This document shows positions 29,626 through 40,732 of a stretch of 64,000 nucleotides of DNA, in pieces. This stretch comes from Saccharothrix espanaensis DSM 44229 (GTDB taxonomy: Bacteria; Actinomycetota; Actinomycetes; Mycobacteriales; Pseudonocardiaceae), in contig NC_019673.1 of assembly GCF_000328705.1 (NCBI RefSeq), positions 6,510,001 to 6,574,000 of the forward strand. The letters are read 5' to 3'. The notes below the pieces were generated by a model that saw only the letters and a list, made by a program, of their open reading frames with translations, did not search any database and had not been told where the DNA came from. Numbering within the stretch: position 1 is the stretch's first letter; each line of letters begins with the position of its first letter. Made by a program: the position numbers and the translations under genes.

Positions 29626-31005
29626 ATGACCGCCACGGACGTGGTCGACCAGTTCGTGCTCGAAGTGCCGTACGACTACTTGAGAATTCGCAGCTCTTCG
29701 ATGCGGCCCTCGCGAGCAGAGGAGTGGGCGCGGAGACTCCGGCCGTTCCTCCAGGACACGATGGAGTTTTCGGGGGCACCGGCCTCGTGGCTCGCCTACT
29801 ACGCGTTCGACGGGTTGGGCAGAGCGGTGGTGTGGCGGGCGCGTGGCCGGCTCGACGCACATGTGGTGGTCGGTCCCGACCACGTGCTGACCCCGCGCAG
29901 GGCGTTGGCGATGGCGACGTGGGACGGCTGGAGAACGGCCGACGGCAACAGCGGGACCGGCATCATCCCGATCTCCAAACTCGCCGCCCAGGATCTTCCA
30001 GTGGACGCGGACAGCGGCTTCCCGTCGAAAACTCACCTGACTTCACTGATCGCCGCGCGTCTGCGGAATCCCGAGGCGCCTCTGGCGGTGGTGGGAGCAC
30101 CCGAGGCGAAACTGATACCGCTTCTGCTCGGGCTCGTCGAGGCGGTGGGTGAGCGGGCGGGCTCGCGGTTGTGGACGTTCTCGACCCACGTGACGGCGGC
30201 TTTCCTCTCCTCCCCCCACGAGGACGAGCCGGAGATCGTGTTCCTGCCCGGGATCGACCGGCGGCCGGAGGCCGTGCACCGGACGGTGGTCTTGCTGGAC
30301 GAGCCGGGGCCGGAGGACTCGCACTGGCAGGCGGCATCACGGTTGGCCGACGCCTATGTCTCCTCCCGCACAGGGCGGCCGTCGGGCGCCGGCAGCATGA
30401 AGTTGGCGACCGCGCTGCGTCACGCGAAGTCCCCGGAGGAGGCGGCGGGCGTGCTCGCCGCGATCGAGGAGGCAGGACCGCGGAAGTCGGCGTCGGAGCG
30501 GCGGGCGAACCGCGCAATTCTGCTGGACCAGGACTTTCCGTACGGCACGGACAGCGGACGCGCGCCGATCGACGTCATCGGGGAGCAACTGCCGGTCGTC
30601 TACCCGACGGTCGCGAAGCTGTGTTTCGGCAACGCCATGGAGGACATCACCGCGTCGGACGAGAGCACCCTCCGCGAGCTGCATGCCCTGCTGCTGGACG
30701 GGACGATTTCGACGGAGTTCGTCCGGGCGCTGGTCGGTCAGGCGGTAGCGGCCGGGAAAGCGCACCTGCTGGCGCACGTGATCGGCGTCCTCCAGCTTCG
30801 GAGTGATGGTGCGCCGGTGACCGAGGAGGTGTGGCACCCGGCACCGCAACCACAGCTCGTGAGGAGCGACAGCCCAACCCCGCTGCCGCCGGTGTTCACG
30901 GTGGTGCGGTGGGTGGCGCGGCCGGGTATTGCGGCGGTGTTCGTGCTGGTCGGTCTGCTGATGTTCCTGCTCGGACTGATCGTCGGGCTGCTCCCGTACC
31001 AGTAG
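29626..31005 (+). CDS. Membrane-anchored protein of unknown family, partner candidate of the caspase-vWA protein
   Basis: The 459-residue protein has a large cytoplasmic part and one C-terminal transmembrane helix at about 433-456 (AAVFVLVGLLMFLLGLIVGL). No Walker, protease or nuclease motif is visible. Segments such as ASWLAYYAFDGLGRAVVWRA, LLLGLVEAVGERAGSRLWTF and PEIVFLPGIDRR loosely recall GTPase-associated proteins of bacterial conflict systems, but that is a faint impression. The ATG at 29626 follows GTGAGGAGGTTCGG. Codon use is less GC-biased than its neighbours, with several AT-ending codons, which hints at horizontal transfer of this pair. Confidence 0.6.
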   Translation: MTATDVVDQFVLEVPYDYLRIRSSSMRPSRAEEWARRLRPFLQDTMEFSGAPASWLAYYAFDGLGRAVVWRARGRLDAHVVVGPDHVLTPRRALAMATWDGWRTADGNSGTGIIPISKLAAQDLPVDADSGFPSKTHLTSLIAARLRNPEAPLAVVGAPEAKLIPLLLGLVEAVGERAGSRLWTFSTHVTAAFLSSPHEDEPEIVFLPGIDRRPEAVHRTVVLLDEPGPEDSHWQAASRLADAYVSSRTGRPSGAGSMKLATALRHAKSPEEAAGVLAAIEEAGPRKSASERRANRAILLDQDFPYGTDSGRAPIDVIGEQLPVVYPTVAKLCFGNAMEDITASDESTLRELHALLLDGTISTEFVRALVGQAVAAGKAHLLAHVIGVLQLRSDGAPVTEEVWHPAPQPQLVRSDSPTPLPPVFTVVRWVARPGIAAVFVLVGLLMFLLGLIVGLLPYQ

Positions 31006-31054
31006 GTGTGCAACTGGTTGCACAGCACGCCAGTGCATATTACTGTCCGGTAGC

Positions 31055-33642
<2,588 letters not shown>

Positions 33643-33671
33643 GAGGTGGTCGGGCGCGGCCCGATCCAGCG

Positions 33672-33852
33672 GTGGCGCAGCGGTTCCGGGCGGGGGTGGA
33701 GGCCGGCGGCTCCACGGCGACCACCGCGCCGTTCGCCGGCGACCTCACCTCGCACAGCCCGGTGAGGTTCCGGCCGTTCGAGGGCGTCGACGTGATCGAA
33801 CTCGTTGCGGACGGCCGGGTCGGCACGTTCACCGTGGTGAATCCGGCCGCGG
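33672..33852 (+). pseudogene. Remnant of a SnoaL-like gene
   Basis: One frame reads QRFRAGVEAGG, then FAGDLTSHSPVRFRPFEGVD and VADGRVGTFTVVNP. These resemble the first helix, the HSPVxFRPxEG block and the last strands of SnoaL/NTF2-like proteins, with the middle deleted. No start codon or ribosome site fits. It is a short decayed fragment. Confidence 0.4.
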
Positions 33853-33933
33853 TCCGCGCTGACCGTCGTCGGCGCGGCCGGCTACGCGGGGCTGGTGGCG
33901 GACGGCGTCCTGCCGTGCCGCAGGATCTCCGGT

Positions 33934-35502
33934 ATGAGCCGACCGTTCACCGCCGGGGACCTCCGCCGCTGGGAGGCGCACGCCGTGCCGGCGTGGGTCT
34001 ACAAAGGTGTGCTGCTGGCCGGCTGGGGATTCGTCTTCGGTTACGCCATCACCGCGCCGACCTCGTGCACGCCCGTCGCGCCGTGCCTGCCCGACCCGTG
34101 GCTGTCGGTGGCCGCGGCGGCGCTGCTGGCCACGCCCGTCCTGCTGTGGCGGGAACCGGTGCTGGGGTGCGCCCTGGGTGCCGGGTTCGGGCTGACGGAG
34201 GTGGTGTCGGAGGCGGACGACGGCATCCGGCTCGCGTTCGGCCTGCACGGCCTGGCGTGCGCGCTGGTCGCGTTGTGGCTGGTGGAGGCCCGGCGGGCGC
34301 AGCACCGCGTGGTCGGGTCGCTGAGCACGCCGGTCCGGGTGCCGAACGCGACGCCCGCGCGGTTCACCGGGCGCACGGTGGTCGCGGTGCTGATGTTGCT
34401 GGTGGGGTTGCTGGCGCTGGTGAAGTACCTGGTCGACTCGTCGGACCTGGCCGAGCACACGGCGGCGGCGACCCGGTTCGGCGGCCGGGTGACGGCGGTC
34501 GGCGAGCACGACGTGACCGTGCAGCTCGCGTCGTCGCGGCGGACGTTCGACGTGCTGTCGACCGAGGGCTACGCGGTGGGGTCCGAGGTGCCGGTGCTGG
34601 TGGACGGCGAGTGGGCGCAGCTGGTCGCCGAGCCCCGGGACGTGACGTTCCCGCTGACCGTGATGACGATCTCGCTGGGCATGGCCGCGTTCCTGCGGTT
34701 GCGCGACCTGGCCGGGCGGCGCGCGTGGCACCGGGTGTTCGCGGGCCCGTCGCCGGCGGTGGAAGTGCTGGTGCGCGCGGACATGCGCGGACGGGCGGTG
34801 CTGCACACCGTGGACGGGCGGCCGTTCGCGTCGATGCCGGTGTCGCTGCCGTTCGAGGACGACCGGATGCTGGCGGTCGGCGACCTGAGCCACGGCGGCT
34901 GGGTGGTGCTCTCCGGCCCGGACCAGGTCCTGCTGCCCACCCGGCCGCTGCGCCCGAGCCACCGGGAGCTGCCGCGCTTCGACGACCCGGGCGAGGAACT
35001 GCTGGGCGTGGCGCTGGAAGTCCCGCCGCTGCCCTACCCGGTGCCGCCGCACCGGCGGGACGTGGTGGCCGGGCGGTGGCTGTTCGCCGCGGCGCTGTTC
35101 CTGACCGTCGGTGCCATGACGCTGGACGGGCCCGTCGTGCTGACGGCGTTGTGGACGGCCGGGACGTGCGTGCTGGCCGGGTGGGTGCGGGGGCGCCCGT
35201 CGGCGGTGTTCCACCACGACCACGCGTCGGTGCGGTCGTGGCTGCGGACCTACCGCGTGCCGTGGTCGGCGGTGACCTCGATCCGGCGGGACGGTGAACG
35301 GCTGGTGCTGGAGCTGGAGTCGGGTGCCCGGTTCACGCTCGCGTCGAGCAGACGGCCGGTGGCCGAGCTGGGCGCGTTGGCCCGCCGGCTGCACGACCTG
35401 GCCCCGACCCGCGAGGAGGACGTGACCTCGCGGTTCGGCGGCGCGCTGCCCGTGGTGCTGTGCTTCGCCGTGGCGGCGGGCGCGGTGCTCTGGCTGACCT
35501 AG
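33934..35502 (+). CDS. Multi-pass membrane protein of unknown function
   Basis: The 522-residue protein has about eight hydrophobic helices: five in the first 165 residues, one near 245, two near 375-415 and one at the extreme C-terminus (VVLCFAVAAGAVLWL). Two hydrophilic beta-rich domains lie between them (about 170-240 and 260-370). A second cytosolic-looking domain before the last helix contains WSAVTSIRRDGERLVLEL, which resembles a PH-like bacterial domain. The ATG at 33934 is preferred over one at 33895 because it begins a normal cytoplasmic N-terminus. No transport motif seen. Confidence 0.6.
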   Translation: MSRPFTAGDLRRWEAHAVPAWVYKGVLLAGWGFVFGYAITAPTSCTPVAPCLPDPWLSVAAAALLATPVLLWREPVLGCALGAGFGLTEVVSEADDGIRLAFGLHGLACALVALWLVEARRAQHRVVGSLSTPVRVPNATPARFTGRTVVAVLMLLVGLLALVKYLVDSSDLAEHTAAATRFGGRVTAVGEHDVTVQLASSRRTFDVLSTEGYAVGSEVPVLVDGEWAQLVAEPRDVTFPLTVMTISLGMAAFLRLRDLAGRRAWHRVFAGPSPAVEVLVRADMRGRAVLHTVDGRPFASMPVSLPFEDDRMLAVGDLSHGGWVVLSGPDQVLLPTRPLRPSHRELPRFDDPGEELLGVALEVPPLPYPVPPHRRDVVAGRWLFAAALFLTVGAMTLDGPVVLTALWTAGTCVLAGWVRGRPSAVFHHDHASVRSWLRTYRVPWSAVTSIRRDGERLVLELESGARFTLASSRRPVAELGALARRLHDLAPTREEDVTSRFGGALPVVLCFAVAAGAVLWLT

Positions 35503-35601
35503 CCGACCCGTGAGGTCGGGCACTCGGCCGGCGTGCGGTGTGGCCGCAGTGGTGATCGTCGGGGGTGCGGCCGGTGTGGCAGCACACCTAGGCTCACCGC
35601 C

Positions 35602-36213
35602 GTGGACTTCTTCACCGGACCCGACACGGCCGCCGCCCGTGCCGCGCACGACGTGTGCCACGAGCACGCGGAACCGTGGCTGCGCAACCACTCCCTGCGG
35701 GCGTACTCGTGGGCAGCGGCCCACGCCGCCGCGCGCGGGATCGACCACGACGCCGAACTCCTCTACGTCGCCGCGCTCCTGCACGACCTCGCGCTGACGC
35801 CGGCGTTCGACAGCCACCTGCTGCCGTTCGAGGAGGCCGGCGGCCAACTGGCCAAGGTGTTCGCCGCGGGCGCGGGCTGGGGCAAGGCGCGCCGCGACCG
35901 GCTGGCCGAGGTGATCGTGCTGCACATGCGCGACGACGTCCCGGCCGAGCAGGACCCGGAGAGCCACCTGCTCCAGATCGCGGTGAGCGCCGACGTCTCC
36001 GGCCGCCGGCTCGACCTGTTCGGCGACCCGTTCAAGGCCGGGCTGCTGGACCGGTTCCCGCGCCTGGGTTTCGCGCCCGCGTTCCTCGACCGGGCCCGGG
36101 ACCAGGCCGACCGCAAACCCGACTGCGCCGCCGCCGCGCTGATGCGCACCGACTGGGAGAGCCGCGTGCGGAGCAACCCGCTGGACCCGCCGACGACGGG
36201 CCCAACGGGCTGA
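35602..36213 (+). CDS. HD-domain protein (cyanamide-hydratase-like)
   Basis: The 203-residue protein has the HD metal-binding set NHSLRAY near residue 31, LLHDLALT near 60 and a later His in VIVLHMRDDV. The pattern is close to the family annotated as HD-domain cyanamide hydratase-like proteins, metal-dependent hydratases or hydrolases. The substrate is not evident. The GTG at 35602 is the only start giving the normal N-terminus. It ends 6 bp before the convergent subtilase gene. Confidence 0.75.
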   Translation: MDFFTGPDTAAARAAHDVCHEHAEPWLRNHSLRAYSWAAAHAAARGIDHDAELLYVAALLHDLALTPAFDSHLLPFEEAGGQLAKVFAAGAGWGKARRDRLAEVIVLHMRDDVPAEQDPESHLLQIAVSADVSGRRLDLFGDPFKAGLLDRFPRLGFAPAFLDRARDQADRKPDCAAAALMRTDWESRVRSNPLDPPTTGPTG

Positions 36214-36219
36214 CCGGCG

Positions 36220-39200
36220 CTACTTCAGCGCGTAGGCGCGGATGATCGTCTGCTCCACCGCGTTCCCGGCACGGTCCTCGGCCGAGGCCCGCAGCGACAC
36301 GAACTTCGCGCCCGCCGGGTGCAGCACCGCCGCGATCCAGCGCTCACCGGTCTTGACCAGCGGCACCGGCTTCCACGACGCGCCGTCGTCGTACGACACC
36401 TGCACGGTGGCCCGCACGTCGCCCGGCTTCGCGGCCCCGTTGCGCTGGACGTACACCGGGAACGCGAACGGGCGGCCGGCGGCGGCCCGGTTGTGCTCGT
36501 CCAACCGCGGCGCGAACCGGACGGCCGACAGCGGCAACGCCGCCGGGTCGCCGGCCACCGTGTCCGAGGTGAACGTCCAGGTGGCGCTCACCTGCGTGGA
36601 CAGCTCCGCCACGCCGTCCCGCGACGCCTCGGTGTGCAGCCGGAACGAGCCCTTCCCGGCGGGCACGACCGCGTACAGCGAGCCCGCGTCGGGCGACTCG
36701 GCCACCGGGACACCGTCCCGGTGCAGCGTCGTGCGCGCCTTCGTGACCTGCGAGTACCCGTAGTGGCCGGGGTCCTGGTCGGTGAACAGCGGCACGCTGA
36801 CCCGCACCTGGTCACCGCGCCGGCCGGCCCAGTCGTCGGCCCGGCGCACGGCCGGGAACGCGGGCCCGAACACGGCCTTGTTCCACTCGACCGCCGTGGC
36901 CGGCCCCACCCGGAACCGCCGCGCCGCCGCGTCGCTCTGGTAGGTGTCGGGCGGGAACGCCGTCGGGTTCGCCATCTGCGTGAACGAGCCGTACCAGTCG
37001 ACGCCCGGCGAGTACCGGTGCAGGACGCGCAGCGGCAGCGGCCCGCCCGCCACCTGGTCGAGGAAACCCGCCTGGCCGGGGCCGGACGCGGCGACCCGCG
37101 ACTCCACCCGCGCCAGGTCCCGGTCGGCGTACCGGTAGGCCAGGTCCGCCGGGATCCCACCGTCGTCCGTGGACGACACGTGGTACTGGTAGGGGCTGCC
37201 GACGAACCGGCCGTCGCCGTCCGGCCGGGCCAGCACGCTCTGCACGGTGAACGCCGCGCGGCCGGGCCACGACGTCCGGGACGGCACGTAGAACTGCCGG
37301 TCGAAGGTGTTGCCGACGACGCCGGACCCGGTGTCGCCCCACTCCGTCTTCATCGCGATGAGCGTGGACGCGTTGCCCGGCGCGGCCTCCGGCTCGTCCA
37401 CGCGGGTCGTGATCCGCTTGCCGGCACGGGCGTCGAACTCGAGCGCGGCGGGCCCCGCCACGACGACCTTCGGTTCGGCGAACCAGGTGGTCTGCCGGTC
37501 CTCGCCCTGCACCCACGCGTCGAAGTAGTAGGTGTCCTTCGGCAGCCTGGCCCTCACCACGCCCGACGGGTCGTGCTGGAGGTGCGCGCGGGCCTCGTTG
37601 ACGCTGACCAACCGGTAGAAGTAGGCGGGCGTCAACGCCCCGTCGCGGTCCCGGAACGTGAGCTGGACGTCGTAGCTCTCGACCTCCTTGGTGACGCCGA
37701 CCGGCGTGCGCACGACGGTGTCACCGCCGGTCGCGACGAGCACGCCGCTGTAGATGCCGTCCGGGCCGGCCACGGACGTCCGCACGGTCACCGAGACCTC
37801 CGCCGACGCGCCGGGCGCGACGGTGACCTCCGCCGGCGTCACCACGGCCATGCCCGCCGGCGCGGGGTTGCCCTTCGGGTCCTTCAGCTCGGCCGCGACG
37901 CGCAGCGCCACCGGGGACGTGCCTTCGTTGCGGTAGGCCAGCTTCCGCTCGATCGGCGCGTCGTCGGCGTGCGGCCAGCTCGCGGTGCCCAGGCTCAGCG
38001 AGGACGGCGACGCCTGCACGGCCTGGCGGGTCGCGCGGGCCACGTCGACCCGGCCCGCGCCCTGCTCGTGCACCGACAGCGCCGGGTTCGGCTCCGCACT
38101 GCCCGCCAACGCGCTCTTGAGCTGCTGCGCGGTCCAGCCGGGGTGCTGCGCGGCCAGGATCGCCGCCGCGCCCGCGACGTGCGGGGTGGCCATGGACGTG
38201 CCGGACAGCGCCACGTGCGTGGCGTCGACCGGGTCGCCGATCGTGCCGTTCTTCGCCTTCGCCGCGGCGATGCCCACGCCGGGCGCGGTGATGTCGGGCT
38301 TGATCGCGTCGTCCAGCCGGCGCGGACCGCGTGAGGAGAACCCCGCGAGCTTGTCCTCGCGGTCCACCGCGCCCACGGTCAGCGCCGCGTCGGCCGCGGC
38401 CGGGCTGCCGATGGTGCGCTCCGACGGCCCGCTGTTGCCCGCGGCCACCACGAACAGCACGTCGCTGTCGGCGCTGATCCGGTTGAGCGCCTGCGACATC
38501 GGGTCGCTGCCGTCGGTCGGCCACGGACTGCCCAGGCTGAGGTTGACCACGTCGGCGCGCGCCTCGGCCGCCCACTGCATGCCGGCGATGATGTCGGACT
38601 CCCGACCGCCGCCGGAGTCGCCCAGCACCTTGCCCACCAGCAGCTTGCTGTCCGGTGCGACGCCCTGGTAGCGGCCCGAGCCGGTGATGGTCGCGGCGAC
38701 GTGCGTGCCGTGGCCGACCCGGTCGTCGGTGCTGTCGCTGTCGCTGAAGTTCTTCGCCTCCACGATCGCGTCGGCGAGGTCCGGGTGGGTCGCGTCGACC
38801 CCGGTGTCGAGCACCGCGACGGTCGCGCCGCGCCCGGTGTGCCCGCCCTGCCACGCCGCCGGCGCGCCGATCTGCGGGACGCTGCGGTCGAGCGTGGCCC
38901 GGACCGGCCCGTCCAGCCACACCTTCGCAACGCCCGCCGCGCGGGCGCCGGACCAGAACGCGGTGTCCTTCGCGGCCTCCAGCGCGTACCCGCCGACGCT
39001 GGGCAGTTCCCGGGTGCCGCCCGTGACCTGGGCGCCGCCGGAGGTGACGATCAGCGGGGTGGCCGGGCTGGACCGGTCGTCGTAGCCGGCCCGGATCAGG
39101 CCCGTGACGTCGAACAGCCGCGCGTCCAGCCGGCCGGAACGCAGGTCCGCGGCGGCGTCGGACGGCACGACGTTCAGGTCGCCCCGTTCGTCCTTGAAGT

Positions 39201-39429
39201 GGTGGAACAGCACGTCGGCGCGGCCCTGTCCGGCCCGCACCGACACTTTCCCGCCGCGCAGCTCCACCCGGTCGCCGGTCACCAGCGTGACAACGCCGTC
39301 CGGTCCGGGTGTCGTGGGCCGCTGCTCCTGCATTCGCTCCGCGAGCGCGGAGCCGGGACCGGTCACGGCGGTCAGCACGGCCGCCATCACCACCCCGGCG
39401 ACCAGGAGTGGTGTTCTCCTGCGGGTCAT
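36220..39429 (-). CDS. Large secreted S8 subtilase
   Basis: The 1,069-residue serine protease has a signal peptide of about 30 residues ending ALA, then a propeptide of roughly 145 residues. The subtilisin domain carries Asp208 (VAVLDTGVD), His240 (GHGTHVAA), Asn332 (AAGNSG) and Ser412 (SGTSMATPH). After about residue 470 come several beta-rich domains (Fn3-like and a COG4934-like tail) to the C-terminus. The overall size matches the large extracellular S8 proteases of Streptomyces and relatives. The ATG at 39429 starts a clean leader. It degrades external protein. Confidence 0.93.
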   Translation of the reverse strand: MTRRRTPLLVAGVVMAAVLTAVTGPGSALAERMQEQRPTTPGPDGVVTLVTGDRVELRGGKVSVRAGQGRADVLFHHFKDERGDLNVVPSDAAADLRSGRLDARLFDVTGLIRAGYDDRSSPATPLIVTSGGAQVTGGTRELPSVGGYALEAAKDTAFWSGARAAGVAKVWLDGPVRATLDRSVPQIGAPAAWQGGHTGRGATVAVLDTGVDATHPDLADAIVEAKNFSDSDSTDDRVGHGTHVAATITGSGRYQGVAPDSKLLVGKVLGDSGGGRESDIIAGMQWAAEARADVVNLSLGSPWPTDGSDPMSQALNRISADSDVLFVVAAGNSGPSERTIGSPAAADAALTVGAVDREDKLAGFSSRGPRRLDDAIKPDITAPGVGIAAAKAKNGTIGDPVDATHVALSGTSMATPHVAGAAAILAAQHPGWTAQQLKSALAGSAEPNPALSVHEQGAGRVDVARATRQAVQASPSSLSLGTASWPHADDAPIERKLAYRNEGTSPVALRVAAELKDPKGNPAPAGMAVVTPAEVTVAPGASAEVSVTVRTSVAGPDGIYSGVLVATGGDTVVRTPVGVTKEVESYDVQLTFRDRDGALTPAYFYRLVSVNEARAHLQHDPSGVVRARLPKDTYYFDAWVQGEDRQTTWFAEPKVVVAGPAALEFDARAGKRITTRVDEPEAAPGNASTLIAMKTEWGDTGSGVVGNTFDRQFYVPSRTSWPGRAAFTVQSVLARPDGDGRFVGSPYQYHVSSTDDGGIPADLAYRYADRDLARVESRVAASGPGQAGFLDQVAGGPLPLRVLHRYSPGVDWYGSFTQMANPTAFPPDTYQSDAAARRFRVGPATAVEWNKAVFGPAFPAVRRADDWAGRRGDQVRVSVPLFTDQDPGHYGYSQVTKARTTLHRDGVPVAESPDAGSLYAVVPAGKGSFRLHTEASRDGVAELSTQVSATWTFTSDTVAGDPAALPLSAVRFAPRLDEHNRAAAGRPFAFPVYVQRNGAAKPGDVRATVQVSYDDGASWKPVPLVKTGERWIAAVLHPAGAKFVSLRASAEDRAGNAVEQTIIRAYALK

Positions 39430-39547
39430 AGGTGTTCTCCCCAGATCACCGTGGCGGCACCTGAGCGGCCGCCACTCCCCTCGGTGACAAAGACACACCC
39501 GACCGTGATCCCGTTGCTTCCCGGTCCGGATTCACCCGCCCGCCGAC

Positions 39548-40351
39548 TCAGCCGATCCGGCGCTCCAAGAGCACGGTGTCCCGCCAAACGCCGTGGTGGC
39601 GCGCGATCCGCTCCCGCACACCGATGGTGCGGAACCCCGCAGCGTGGTGCAGGACGATGCTCGCCCGGTTCTCCGGGAAAATCGCGGTCTGCAACGTCCA
39701 CAGCCCGCCCTCGTCGGCGGCCGCCACCTGCCGGTGCAGCACCGCCTTGCCGACACCCCGCCCCCGCGCGTGCGCGGCCACGTAGATCGAGGTCTCGGCG
39801 ACCCCCGCGTAGCACTCGCGCGACGAGACCGGCGTGGCCGCGCCCCAGCCCGCGACCCGACCGCCGACCTCGGCGACCCAGCGGTGGTCGGGCAGCCACT
39901 TGGCGTCCAGCGTGCGGCGGCTGGGGACCTCCGCCTCGAACGTGGCGTTGCGGGTCGCGATGCCCTCGCCGTAGATCCGCCGCACGTCGGCCCAGTCGTC
40001 CTCGGTCATGGCGCGCACCGGTACGTCCGGCGGCGGGGTCACCGGGGCGGGCCGGGCGACCGTGCCGAGCACGGCGTCCGCGGCGCTGGGCAGACCGGCG
40101 CGGGCGGCGGGGTCGACCGACACCAGGGTCGCCGGGCCGTCCGGGCGCACCCTGAGGAACCCGACCCCGGCGAGCCGGCGGACGTGGTGCGAGCAGGTCG
40201 ACTGGCTGACCCCGAGCCCGTCGGCCAGCGCGCCCACCGCGATCTCGCCCCCGTGGGTGGCGACGATGTGCAGCAGCCGGACCCGGGTCGGGTCGGCCAG
40301 ACAGGCGAACCGGTCCGCGTAGCGCTGGGCGTCGTCCACGGTCAGCGTCAT
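39548..40351 (-). CDS. ArsR-type regulator fused to a GNAT acetyltransferase
   Basis: The 267-residue fusion has an ArsR winged helix-turn-helix in residues 1-95 (FACLADPTRVRLLHIVATHG; GVSQSTCSHHVRRL). A GNAT domain in residues 110-267 resembles phosphinothricin/arsinothricin-type N-acetyltransferases (DVRRIYGEGIATRNATFE; HARGRGVGKAVL for acetyl-CoA; FPENRASIVLHHAAGF). The likely role is metalloid or amino-acid-analogue sensing coupled to detoxification by acetylation. A 27-bp inverted repeat lies 61 bp upstream, consistent with autoregulation. ArsR-GNAT fusions are known in actinobacteria; the ligand here is not shown. Confidence 0.87.
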   Translation of the reverse strand: MTLTVDDAQRYADRFACLADPTRVRLLHIVATHGGEIAVGALADGLGVSQSTCSHHVRRLAGVGFLRVRPDGPATLVSVDPAARAGLPSAADAVLGTVARPAPVTPPPDVPVRAMTEDDWADVRRIYGEGIATRNATFEAEVPSRRTLDAKWLPDHRWVAEVGGRVAGWGAATPVSSRECYAGVAETSIYVAAHARGRGVGKAVLHRQVAAADEGGLWTLQTAIFPENRASIVLHHAAGFRTIGVRERIARHHGVWRDTVLLERRIG

Positions 40352-40411
40352 CGGGAAGTCCTCATGCCGCCATCTTCAGCAGCCGCCACTCCCCCGGTCA
40401 ATCGAACACCG

Positions 40412-40438
40412 TCGATGTATCACACGCCACTACATCGA
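40412..40438. promoter_or_regulatory. Operator-like inverted repeat upstream of the ArsR-GNAT gene
   Basis: TCGATGTA and TACATCGA are perfect 8-bp arms separated by 11 bp. The palindrome TCGATCGA follows at 40441-40448. Spaced inverted repeats of this kind are typical ArsR-family operators. Confidence 0.6.
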
Positions 40439-40732
40439 CTTCGATCGATGATCCCGTGGTCGTCGCCCACCGGACCAGGTCCCCCGGAACTGCCGCAGCG
40501 GTCGATGGTGGGCTCGGCGACGACGCTCGGCGCGTTCGCGTGCGAGGAGGTCCAGACCTCCGCCGGGCCGGATTCCGTGCGCGTTCAGCCCAGTCGGAGC
40601 ACGCGCGCGCCCCGACGTGACCAGAATCCCGGCTGATGCCGTGATCATTCCGCTATCCGGCGGACGCAGATTCCACCCGACCGCCGCTAGCGTCCGAGAC
40701 GCGCCGCCAACGTTCACCACATCGGAGCGACC
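40439..40732. other. Gap before the HAF-repeat gene
   Basis: No gene or RNA recognised. It should hold the promoter of the secreted HAF-repeat protein, but no convincing -35/-10 pair stands out. Short open frames here have no family resemblance. Confidence 0.4.
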
